5,082 nt of DNA from Chloroflexota bacterium (GTDB taxonomy: Bacteria > Chloroflexota > Limnocylindria > QHBO01), in contig JAOUHE010000123.1 of assembly GCA_029865285.1 (NCBI GenBank), positions 1-5,082 of the forward strand, written 5' to 3'. Under the pieces are notes generated by a model. That model saw nothing but the letters and a program-made list of their open reading frames with translations, ran no database searches and was not told the origin of the DNA. Both the position numbers and the translations under genes were made by a program. Shown here piece by piece: positions 1 to 5,082 of this stretch; the first letter of the stretch is position 1; every line of letters starts with the position of its first letter.

Positions 1-164
1 CCGGCGACCTGATCGGATCCGGCACCGTCGGCACCGGGTGCCTGCTCGAGGTGAAGGACGCGATCCTGAAGCGCTACCTGGAGCCCGGCGACACCGTGAC
101 GCTCGCGATTGAGCGCCTGGGCGAGTTGACCAACCCGATCGTCGAACGACCGCCGGACCGATGA
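1..164 (+). CDS. Fumarylacetoacetate hydrolase (FAH) family protein, C-terminal fragment
   Basis: Only the last 54 residues are inside the window (codons read from base 3, TGA at 162-164); the rest lies upstream. The fragment carries a Gly-rich GDLIGSGTVGTG segment, then a YLEPGDTVTLAIERLGELTN stretch. This order (glycine-rich turn, then PGD followed by an alternating beta strand and L-x-N) is the usual C-terminal end of the FAH fold. Family members hydrolyse C-C bonds in oxo-acids, including fumarylacetoacetate, or decarboxylate or isomerise related compounds, using a divalent metal. The metal ligands lie upstream and cannot be checked. Homogentisate dioxygenase about 4.3 kb away makes a role in tyrosine breakdown plausible, but that is inference. 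The stop overlaps the next gene's start as ATGA, so the two are probably co-transcribed and translationally coupled. Confidence 0.85.
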   Translation, partial: GDLIGSGTVGTGCLLEVKDAILKRYLEPGDTVTLAIERLGELTNPIVERPPDR

Positions 165-1600
165 GCGCCGAGACCGCGGCCCCGTACCTCGCCCGCCTGG
201 GAGCTGCCCAGCGGCGGTTGGCCGAGCACGCTGCCCGCCCGCTGCCGGACGGCCTGACCGATCCCGACCCCGGCGCGAGCGAGCGCTGGGAGGCGGGCCA
301 GGTGTGGGCGCACCTGGCCGAGTTCCCCGGCTACTGGCTGGAGCAGATCCGGACGCTGCTCGAGAGGCGATCAGGCGGGGTCGAAGAGCCGATCCCCTTC
401 GGACGGACGAAGGCCGATGCCGAGCGGATCGCGGCGATCGAGCGGGAGCGGCGGACCGACCCGGCCGAGCTGCTGCGACGGGTGACCGCCCAGATCGGGG
501 AGGTGTCGACGGCACTGACCGACCTGTCCGACGACGCGTGGACCGCTCGCGGGTTGCACCCGAGCATCGGGGAGATGGGACTGCCGGCGATCGTCGAGCG
601 CTTCATCGTGGCGCACCTCGCCGAGCACGCCGATCAACTCGACGGGCTGGAGCTGGTCACGCTTGAGGAGATCCGCGGCGCCGCTGAGCGGATCCGGGGA
701 GTGGCGCTCCACACGCCGCTCCTGCGCTGGGACGACAGCACCTGGTTGAAGCCGGAGAGCCTCCAGCCGGTCGGCGCGTTCAAGATGCGCGGCGCGTACA
801 ACACGGTCGCCTCGCTGACCGATGCCGAGCGAGCGCGCGGCGTGGTCACCTATTCATCGGGCAACCATGCCCAGGCGGTGGCCCGCGCGGCTCGCCTGCT
901 GGGCACAGACGCCACGATCGTGATGCCCGAGGACGCCCCGCCGATCAAGGTCGCCGGCGTGCGTCGCGACGGGGCAGAGATCCTTTTCGCCGGTCGCAGC
1001 GGAGAGGAGCGCCACGCGGTTGCGCTGGACCTGGTCGAGCGCGAAGGGCGAGTCATGATCGAGCCGTACGACGACCGGCGGATCATCGCCGGACAGGCGA
1101 CCTGCGGCCTGGAGATCGCGGAGGATCTGCCGCAGGTCACGAGCGTCCTCATCCCGGTGAGCGGCGGAGGCCTGTCGTCGGGCGTGGCCGCGGCCATCAG
1201 GGCGCTCGCACCGAACGCGCGGGTGATCGGTGTCGAGCCGGAGCTGGCGGCCGATGCGCAGGCGTCGCTGGCGGCCGGCGAGATCGTCCGCTGGGACGGC
1301 TCGCTGACCACGCGCACGATGGCCGATGGCCTCCGCGTCGAAAAGCTTGGCTGGCTCCCCTTCCTGCATTTGCGGCGTTTCATGGACGAGATCGTGACGG
1401 TCAGCGAGGAGGAGATGGCCGAGGCGATGCGCCAGCTCGCCGCACGTGCTCGCCTGGTGGTGGAGCCGTCAGGTGCGGCCGCGATGGCCGCCCACCTGTC
1501 CGGAGCCGCGCCGCAGCCCGGCGGCGACGACCATCGGGTGATCGTGATCAGCGGCGGCAACGTGGACCCGGCCCTCTTCGCGAAGATCCTCGCCGGCTAG
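161..1600 (+). CDS. DinB-like domain fused to PLP-dependent serine/threonine dehydratase (racemase-like)
   Basis: This 479-residue protein appears to be a two-domain fusion. Residues about 1-162 look like a DinB-type four-helix bundle: WAHLAEF (H51) and a late HLAEHADQL motif (H152, H156) would supply the three-histidine metal site typical of that superfamily. Residues about 164-479 form a full fold-type II PLP enzyme: GAFKMRGA with Schiff-base lysine K208, SSGNHAQA (233-236), the phosphate-binding SGGGL loop (334-338) and ISGGN (464-467), whose serine usually contacts the pyridine nitrogen. There is no C-terminal ACT domain, so it resembles catabolic threonine/serine dehydratases and serine racemase rather than feedback-regulated IlvA. 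The expected reaction is deamination of L-threonine or L-serine to an oxo-acid plus ammonia; racemisation or hydroxyaspartate lyase activity is possible. The ATG overlaps the upstream stop (ATGA) and no Shine-Dalgarno is obvious, which suggests coupling. The function of the DinB part is unknown. Confidence 0.9.
   Translation: MSAETAAPYLARLGAAQRRLAEHAARPLPDGLTDPDPGASERWEAGQVWAHLAEFPGYWLEQIRTLLERRSGGVEEPIPFGRTKADAERIAAIERERRTDPAELLRRVTAQIGEVSTALTDLSDDAWTARGLHPSIGEMGLPAIVERFIVAHLAEHADQLDGLELVTLEEIRGAAERIRGVALHTPLLRWDDSTWLKPESLQPVGAFKMRGAYNTVASLTDAERARGVVTYSSGNHAQAVARAARLLGTDATIVMPEDAPPIKVAGVRRDGAEILFAGRSGEERHAVALDLVEREGRVMIEPYDDRRIIAGQATCGLEIAEDLPQVTSVLIPVSGGGLSSGVAAAIRALAPNARVIGVEPELAADAQASLAAGEIVRWDGSLTTRTMADGLRVEKLGWLPFLHLRRFMDEIVTVSEEEMAEAMRQLAARARLVVEPSGAAAMAAHLSGAAPQPGGDDHRVIVISGGNVDPALFAKILAG
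1597..1600. other. Shared palindromic stop: convergent genes overlap at CTAG
   Basis: The + strand dehydratase ends in TAG at 1598-1600 and the minus-strand transporter ends in TAG read from 1599 to 1597. The two stops overlap in the palindrome CTAG. There is no intergenic space, so any terminator for either transcript must lie inside the opposing gene. Confidence 0.95.
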
Positions 1601-2772
1601 CGAGCGACCCGCCGGGCCCCCATCAGCAGGACCGCGGCGACCACCGCCACCACCGCCCCCGCTGCGGCCACGCTCCCGAATCCGATCCCGAATCCGCTCC
1701 CCTGCGCCACGCTTCCCGCCATGAAGGGGCCGATCCCCAGCCCCGCGGAGAGCGCCGTCGTGTAGCCACCCAGCCCGGTTGCGCGCAGCGCGGCCGGCGC
1801 ACGCTCGCTGATCACCACCTGGATCATCATCAGCGTGAAGGCGAGCGCCAGGATGCCGATCATGAAGACCGCGGCGATCCCGAGCGGGCCGGTCTGGATG
1901 CCGAGCAGCGAGGTGGCCACCGCGTAGCCGATGCAGCCGGCCGCTGCTGCGACCGGGAGGATCGCCCGCCGGTCGATGACGCGTCCGAGCGGCACGCGCG
2001 ACAGCCCGTTGGTGATCGACTGCAGCGCCAGCAGGAGGCCGATGGAGCCGGCCGCCAGGCCGATCGAGGTGCCGAACAGCGGGAAGAGGCCGCTCACCGC
2101 GCCCCACGGCAGTCCGATACCGAACGCGGCCGCCCAGCAGCCGACGATCACCCGGTCGCGGGCCACGCCACCGATCATGCGTGGCAGGGCGCTCAGGTCG
2201 ATCCGTGTCCGCACCGAGCCGACCAGCAGGATCGGTCCGATCAGCGCCACCGAGGCCAGGAGCGAAGCAACCAGGTAGGTTGGCGCGATGCCGACGTACT
2301 GCCAGACGAGTCCGCCGACTGCCGGACCGAAGGCGATGCCCGAGTGGACGCCGAGGGTCAGCCAACCGAATGCGGATCCGCGTCGCGCCTCGTGGGCAGT
2401 ACCGGCCACGTAGGCCCCGATGGCGGGGAGGAAGAGCGACGATGCGAGGCCGGCGAGGATCGCCCATGCGTAGAGCGGCGCCGTGCTCCCACTCAGCTCT
2501 GCACCGAGCGGGACCAGGTTGATGACCGCGCTGGCGATCACGGCAACGATGAGGGTGCGGCGCGGGCCCCATGCATCGGCCACCGCGCCGAAGGGAAGGC
2601 TGAAGAGCGCGCCCAGGCCGAAGCGGATCGCCGCGATGGTGCCGGCCTCGGTGAGCGAGCCGCCCAGCGACTGGACGTGCAGCGGGATGGCCACGCCGGC
2701 GGCCCATTGGCCGAGGGTGAAGGTGAAGCTCGCCAGGTAGGCCGGCCACAGCGGCCGAGCGCCGCCGGTCAC
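1597..2772 (-). CDS. Major facilitator superfamily (MFS) transporter
   Basis: This 391-residue, very hydrophobic protein has the length and rhythm of a 12-helix MFS carrier in the cytoplasmic membrane. The first inter-helix loop carries signature motif A as GAVADAWGPRR (62-72). A weaker copy, GRVIDRR (263-269), sits at the equivalent place in the second half, as expected from the internal duplication of the fold. The sequence does not reveal the substrate; drug or metabolite efflux and uptake are both open. It begins with GTG, and the start overlaps the TGA of the amidohydrolase gene as GTGA. Only a weak GCGGA sequence precedes it, so reinitiation after the upstream gene is the likely mode of translation. 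Overlap with an amidohydrolase suggests the carrier handles that enzyme's substrate or product. It ends at the shared CTAG with the convergent dehydratase gene. Confidence 0.92.
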   Translation of the reverse strand: MTGGARPLWPAYLASFTFTLGQWAAGVAIPLHVQSLGGSLTEAGTIAAIRFGLGALFSLPFGAVADAWGPRRTLIVAVIASAVINLVPLGAELSGSTAPLYAWAILAGLASSLFLPAIGAYVAGTAHEARRGSAFGWLTLGVHSGIAFGPAVGGLVWQYVGIAPTYLVASLLASVALIGPILLVGSVRTRIDLSALPRMIGGVARDRVIVGCWAAAFGIGLPWGAVSGLFPLFGTSIGLAAGSIGLLLALQSITNGLSRVPLGRVIDRRAILPVAAAAGCIGYAVATSLLGIQTGPLGIAAVFMIGILALAFTLMMIQVVISERAPAALRATGLGGYTTALSAGLGIGPFMAGSVAQGSGFGIGFGSVAAAGAVVAVVAAVLLMGARRVAR

Positions 2773-3839
2773 GATCCGCGCATGCCGGTGAGCAGCGCCA
2801 GGGCGTTCGCCCCCAGCGCGTCAACGGCGTAGCCGCCCTCCTGGAGAACAATCGCTGAAGCGCCCAGAGAGGCGATCAGCCTGCCGATCTCCGCGTAGTC
2901 ATCGGTCCGTAGCGCCAGGTCGCCGATCGGGTCGTGCTCGAACGTGTCGAAGCCGGCCGATATGATCAGCGGCGCATCGGGGGCGAACGCCTCCACGTCG
3001 CGGAGCGCCTCCGCGAGGGAGGTCGCGTATCCATCGAGCCCGGTCCGCGCGGAAAGTGGCCAGTTTCGCGTGCGCCCATGGCCTTCCCCGGCACCGACCT
3101 CTGACGCGTACCCGGAGAAGTACGGGTACGCGCGCGCCGGGTCGGCGTGGAGCGACAGGTAGAGCACGTCGCCGCGTTCCCAGAAGAGCTGCTGGGTGCC
3201 GTTGCCGTGGTGATAGTCGATGTCCAGGATGGCGACCCGCTGTGCCCCGCCCTCGCGTCGCAGCCACTCGGCGACGATCGCCGCGTTGTTGAAGTAGCAG
3301 TAGCCGCCGAGCATGCCGCGGGCGGCGTGGTGCCCGGGAGGGCGGCACAGGCCGTAGGCCAGCGCGGCGCCGGCCACCACCCGCTCGGCGGCGGTGAGCG
3401 CCACGTCCACCGCCGCGCGCGCGGCTCCCCAGGTGCCTGCCACGATCGGCGTCGCCGTGTCGAAGAGATACGCGCCGAGCTGCAGATGCCGTCCGGCCGG
3501 CAGCTCGCCGAGCTGCATCGCGCCGGGGTAGGCGCCGATCAGGTAGGTATCGGGGATCAGCGGCCGCGAGCCGTCGGCGGCGCCGGCGGCGAGCGCATCG
3601 GTCCAGGCATGCTCGACGACCTCGACCATGTCGGCGTCATGGACCGCCAGGATCGGCCCGCGCCCGTGCTCAGTCGGCGCTTCGAACGCGAACCCCGGAG
3701 CGGCACGCAGTGCGTCCTCGATCACCGTGACACGCTCGGGCGACTCCCAACACGGGATCTCGCGCCCGGCAGCCAGTTCGACCAGCCCCCGGTGGGCGAG
3801 GTGGGCGTCGCTGCGGATGACCGGTACCGGAGAGCTCAC
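2769..3839 (-). CDS. Histone deacetylase-fold amidohydrolase, acetylpolyamine amidohydrolase-like
   Basis: This 356-residue protein is of normal length for bacterial class II HDAC-like enzymes, zinc hydrolases that remove acetyl groups from amines. The catalytic set looks complete: RPPGHHA gives the paired histidines H170/H171; DIDYHHGNGTQ gives D206 and the zinc ligands D208 and H210; GFDTFEHDP gives the third ligand D298; EGGY gives the transition-state tyrosine Y337. The YPYFSGYASEVGAGEGHG stretch (238-255) and the DTFEHDPIG motif resemble acetylpolyamine amidohydrolases more than AcuC, so a small acetylated amine is the favoured substrate. A protein substrate is less likely but not excluded. 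The GTG start is the first usable start after an in-frame stop: 11 codons upstream lies the VOC gene's own TAG, and none of the codons between is a start. Only a weak AGG precedes it, within a hairpin loop. The 3' end overlaps the MFS gene. Confidence 0.93.
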   Translation of the reverse strand: MSSPVPVIRSDAHLAHRGLVELAAGREIPCWESPERVTVIEDALRAAPGFAFEAPTEHGRGPILAVHDADMVEVVEHAWTDALAAGAADGSRPLIPDTYLIGAYPGAMQLGELPAGRHLQLGAYLFDTATPIVAGTWGAARAAVDVALTAAERVVAGAALAYGLCRPPGHHAARGMLGGYCYFNNAAIVAEWLRREGGAQRVAILDIDYHHGNGTQQLFWERGDVLYLSLHADPARAYPYFSGYASEVGAGEGHGRTRNWPLSARTGLDGYATSLAEALRDVEAFAPDAPLIISAGFDTFEHDPIGDLALRTDDYAEIGRLIASLGASAIVLQEGGYAVDALGANALALLTGMRGS

Positions 3840-3853
3840 TCGGCCTGCGAGTG
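3837..3853 (-). promoter_or_regulatory. Inverted repeat holding the amidohydrolase start codon
   Basis: On the minus strand, CACTCG-CAGGC-CGAGTG forms a perfect 6-bp stem with a 5-nt loop. The last three bases of the second arm are the GTG start codon and the loop holds the only Shine-Dalgarno-like AGG. If it folds in the mRNA, initiation would be hindered unless a ribosome leaving the VOC gene or another factor opens it. The repeat is directly visible; the regulatory role is inferred. Confidence 0.5.
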
Positions 3854-3860
3854 TACCGAT

Positions 3861-3872
3861 GCGAGGGCTCGC
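3861..3872 (-). repeat. Short inverted repeat directly after the VOC stop codon
   Basis: GCGAG-CC-CTCGC (minus strand) is a perfect palindromic pair that begins right after the TAG of the VOC gene, realistically a 4-bp stem with a 4-nt loop. No run of T follows, so it does not look like an intrinsic terminator. It fills the 33-nt gap together with the hairpin around the next start. Confidence 0.4.
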
Positions 3873-4355
3873 CTACTGGACGGCGCCGCCGGTGCCCCAG
3901 CGGGCAATCTCCGCATCCAGGTCGAGCGGCATCACGACGCCAGAGTTCGCGTACTCGCCCCACGCCTCGCGCGGCACCTGCCACATGATCTCGAACTCGT
4001 TGCCGTCGGGGTCGCGGCCGTACAGCGACTTGCTCACGCCGTGGTCGCTCGCCCCGCCGAGCGCGCCGGCCTCGGTGAGCGCCCTGGCCGCTGCGGCCAG
4101 ATCCTCAATGGTGCCGACCTCCCAGGCGAGGTGGTAGAGACCCACCGATCCGCGTGGCGGACGGGGCGCCGCTGCGCCGACCTCGAAGAGGCCAAGGTCA
4201 TGGTGGTTCCCACCCGCCGGTGAGCGCATGAAGGCGGCGCGCATGCCTGCCGGCCGCTCGAGCTCCTCGAAGCCGAAGACGCGGTGGTAGAACTCGGCAG
4301 CTGCATCGGCATCGCGCACCCACAGCACGGCATGGTTGAGGCGGGTGATGTTCAT
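3873..4355 (-). CDS. VOC family protein (glyoxalase / extradiol dioxygenase-like)
   Basis: This 160-residue protein has two beta-alpha-beta-beta-beta halves of the vicinal oxygen chelate fold. The first half opens with LNHAVLWVRD (H8) and AAEFYHRVFGFEE; the second has LYHLAWEV (H75) and closes with GRDPDGNEFEIMW (E122). H8, H75 and E122 match the His-His-Glu metal triad of the family. DHGVSKSLYGRDPDGN is the loop also found in CatE/BphC-like ring-cleavage enzymes, so extradiol dioxygenase, glyoxalase and resistance-type functions are all possible. It is too short to be 4-hydroxyphenylpyruvate dioxygenase. The ATG at 4355 is chosen because the fold starts there and AGGAG lies 10 nt upstream; a longer reading to 4478 would translate the intergenic region into Arg-rich sequence. 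It is the first gene of the minus-strand set and diverges from homogentisate dioxygenase. Its exact substrate is unknown. Confidence 0.88.
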   Translation of the reverse strand: MNITRLNHAVLWVRDADAAAEFYHRVFGFEELERPAGMRAAFMRSPAGGNHHDLGLFEVGAAAPRPPRGSVGLYHLAWEVGTIEDLAAAARALTEAGALGGASDHGVSKSLYGRDPDGNEFEIMWQVPREAWGEYANSGVVMPLDLDAEIARWGTGGAVQ

Positions 4356-4365
4356 GCGGGTCGGT

Positions 4366-4370
4366 CTCCT
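4366..4370 (-). promoter_or_regulatory. Ribosome binding site of the VOC gene
   Basis: AGGAG on the minus strand ends 10 nt before the ATG at 4355. It supports this start over the upstream in-frame ATG at 4478. Confidence 0.65.
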
Positions 4371-4376
4371 GCGGCG

Positions 4377-4406
4377 CTGACAGATCGGTCTGGTTGTCAG
4401 ATCAAC
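4377..4406. promoter_or_regulatory. Candidate operator with nested inverted repeats between the divergent genes
   Basis: Two overlapping dyads are visible. CTGACA (4377-4382) and TGTCAG (4395-4400) form a perfect 6-bp inverted repeat with a 12-nt spacer. GTTG (4393-4396) and CAAC (4403-4406) flank TCAGAT. In the second dyad, TTGTCAGATCA fits the TnGTnnnACnA pattern known for FadR-type GntR regulators with one mismatch (T for C). The hexamer CAGATC also occurs directly repeated at 4381 and 4398, 17 nt apart. The site lies upstream of both the VOC gene and homogentisate dioxygenase, as expected for a transcription factor controlling one or both. The best minus-strand -10 candidate, GATAGT (4410-4405), would overlap the second dyad, fitting repression. 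No regulator gene is in the window. Confidence 0.4.
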
Positions 4407-4442
4407 TATCACATACGGGAGCTGGCGACGCAGCCGGCACCC

Positions 4443-4448
4443 TAGAAT
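4443..4448 (+). promoter_or_regulatory. Possible -10 element for homogentisate dioxygenase
   Basis: TAGAAT differs from TATAAT at one position and would place transcription initiation near 4455, leaving a leader of about 25 nt before the GTG at 4480. No convincing TTGACA-like -35 sits 16-18 nt upstream (the sequence there is near AGCTGG), so the promoter may need an activator or be weak. Confidence 0.4.
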
Positions 4449-4466
4449 GAGCGCCCGAACAGAGCG

Positions 4467-4472
4467 AAGGGG
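4467..4472 (+). promoter_or_regulatory. Ribosome binding site deciding the GTG start of homogentisate dioxygenase
   Basis: AAGGGG lies 7 nt before GTG 4480, a good spacing. The alternative in-frame ATG at 4447 has no comparable purine-rich sequence in front of it and would add an 11-residue Arg-rich extension not expected for the family. Confidence 0.65.
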
Positions 4473-4479
4473 CCGCACC

Positions 4480-5082
4480 GTGTACTACCTCAGCCGCGGC
4501 CAGGTGCCGCACAAGCGCCACACCCAGTTCCGCAAGCCCGACGGCAGCCTCTACGCCGAGGAGCTGTTCGGCGTAGAGGGCTTCTCGGGGCGAGCCAGCC
4601 TGCTCTACCACCACACCGCACCGACGCAGACGCACCAGATCGAGCTTGTCCGTCAGCTGTCCCTCGAGCCATGGACCGATGACGAGGCCGGCCCGCACCG
4701 CCACCATCTCGTCAACAGCGCCGGCGTCCCCCCCTCGGGCGACGCCATCACCGGCCGCGTCCCGCTCTTCTACAACGCCGACGTGACCTTCGGCGTGGTC
4801 CGCCCGGCCGCCGCCATGGAGCACTTCTATCGCAACGGCGAGATGGACGAGATGTACTTCGTCCACGAAGGGCACGGAACGCTGGAGACCGTCTTCGGAC
4901 CGATCGACTATCGCCCTGGCGACTACCTGGTGATCCCGATAGGGACAACGTACCGGATGGTCCCCGGCGACGACGAGCAGCGGATGCTGTGGCTCGAATG
5001 CCCGAGCACGATCGAGCCGCCGCGACGGTATCGCAACGAATACGGCCAGATGGGCGAGCACGCCCCCCTCTGCGAGCGGGAA
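4480..5082 (+). CDS. hmgA: Homogentisate 1,2-dioxygenase, N-terminal half (runs off the window)
   Basis: The first 201 codons are open to the window edge; the family usually has about 380-440 residues, so roughly half is missing. The start carries the family hallmark HKRHTQFRKPDGSLYAEELF (11-30) followed by GVEGFSG and LLYHH. A cupin-type barrel segment follows: EMDEMYFVHEGHGTLE (121-136), then YRPGDYLVIPIGTTYRM (144-160). The enzyme is a non-haem Fe(II) dioxygenase that opens the ring of homogentisate to maleylacetoacetate in tyrosine and phenylalanine breakdown, in the cytoplasm. The iron ligands (two His and a Glu in characterised members) lie in the C-terminal half and cannot be checked. 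The visible part ends at HAPLCERE, a conserved region before the catalytic domain. GTG 4480 is preferred over ATG 4447 because of the ribosome binding site and family alignment. It diverges from the VOC gene and shares its regulatory gap. Confidence 0.94.
   Translation, partial: MYYLSRGQVPHKRHTQFRKPDGSLYAEELFGVEGFSGRASLLYHHTAPTQTHQIELVRQLSLEPWTDDEAGPHRHHLVNSAGVPPSGDAITGRVPLFYNADVTFGVVRPAAAMEHFYRNGEMDEMYFVHEGHGTLETVFGPIDYRPGDYLVIPIGTTYRMVPGDDEQRMLWLECPSTIEPPRRYRNEYGQMGEHAPLCERE

Noticed and set aside
1469..2851. A 460-codon minus-strand open frame longer than the MFS gene it overlaps
   Set aside because: Its product is Arg/Pro/Gly-rich with no membrane segments or motifs, typical of an off-frame reading of GC-rich DNA; the MFS frame has motif A and clear helices.
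3861..3872. Hairpin after the VOC gene as an intrinsic terminator
   Set aside because: The stem is only 4-5 bp and no T run follows on the minus strand; the next gene starts 33 nt after the VOC stop, so co-transcription is more likely.
3147..4223. A 358-codon + strand open frame antisense to the amidohydrolase and VOC genes
   Set aside because: It has no recognisable domain, crosses two well-supported genes and the gap between them, and has biased composition; it is a shadow of high third-position GC.
3873..4355. VOC gene as 4-hydroxyphenylpyruvate dioxygenase, which would complete the tyrosine pathway
   Set aside because: HPPD is about 350 residues with two VOC modules and a characteristic C-terminal helix; this 160-residue protein lacks that length and signature.
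4356..4478. N-terminal extension of the VOC gene to the ATG at 4478
   Set aside because: The added 41 residues translate the AT-richer intergenic region, are Arg-rich and unlike VOC proteins, and would overlap the HGD leader; AGGAG supports the ATG at 4355.
4447..4479. ATG 4447 as the start of homogentisate dioxygenase
   Set aside because: There is no ribosome binding site before it and its bases overlap the best -10 candidate; GTG 4480 has AAGGGG 7 nt upstream and matches where the family begins.
4402..5061. A 219-codon minus-strand open frame opposite homogentisate dioxygenase
   Set aside because: The opposite strand encodes an unmistakable HGD N-terminus; this frame is its complement shadow and crosses the divergent regulatory gap.
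1..5082. Mobile elements, tRNA genes, CRISPR arrays or defence systems
   Set aside because: No transposase or integrase, terminal repeats, cloverleaf sequence or regularly spaced repeats were seen; nearly the whole window is occupied by recognisable metabolic and transport genes.

Overview
The window is a dense, GC-rich stretch of bacterial chromosome. Third codon positions are overwhelmingly G or C, two of the five visible starts are GTG, a third (the dioxygenase) is best placed at GTG, and genes overlap by 4 nt or sit tens of bases apart. This fits a high-GC lineage such as Actinomycetota or Chloroflexota, but no marker gene fixes the taxon. There are no RNA genes, insertion sequences or CRISPR arrays.

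Layout. On the + strand, the C-terminal end of a fumarylacetoacetate hydrolase (FAH) family gene (1-164) overlaps by ATGA a long ORF (161-1600). That ORF joins an N-terminal DinB-like helical metal-binding domain to a complete PLP-dependent serine/threonine dehydratase or racemase-type enzyme. It converges on a three-gene minus-strand set and shares a palindromic CTAG stop with it. In transcription order the set is: a small vicinal-oxygen-chelate (VOC) protein (4355-3873), a histone-deacetylase-fold protein resembling acetylpolyamine amidohydrolases (3839-2769), and an MFS transporter (2772-1597) joined to it by a GTGA overlap. Divergent from the VOC gene, across a 124-nt regulatory gap, is the first half of homogentisate 1,2-dioxygenase (4480 to the window edge).

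How the genes may work together. Homogentisate dioxygenase and an FAH-family hydrolase are the kinds of enzymes that catalyse the ring-opening and final steps of tyrosine/phenylalanine breakdown, so the window is probably part of an aromatic amino acid catabolic neighbourhood. The amidohydrolase-MFS pair looks like a separate unit that deacetylates and moves a small amide or acetylated amine; its substrate cannot be read from the sequence.

The most unusual items are the DinB-dehydratase fusion, a hairpin that places the amidohydrolase GTG start in its stem, and a compact set of inverted repeats between the VOC and dioxygenase genes that resembles a GntR/FadR-type operator. No wholly new multi-gene system could be demonstrated.
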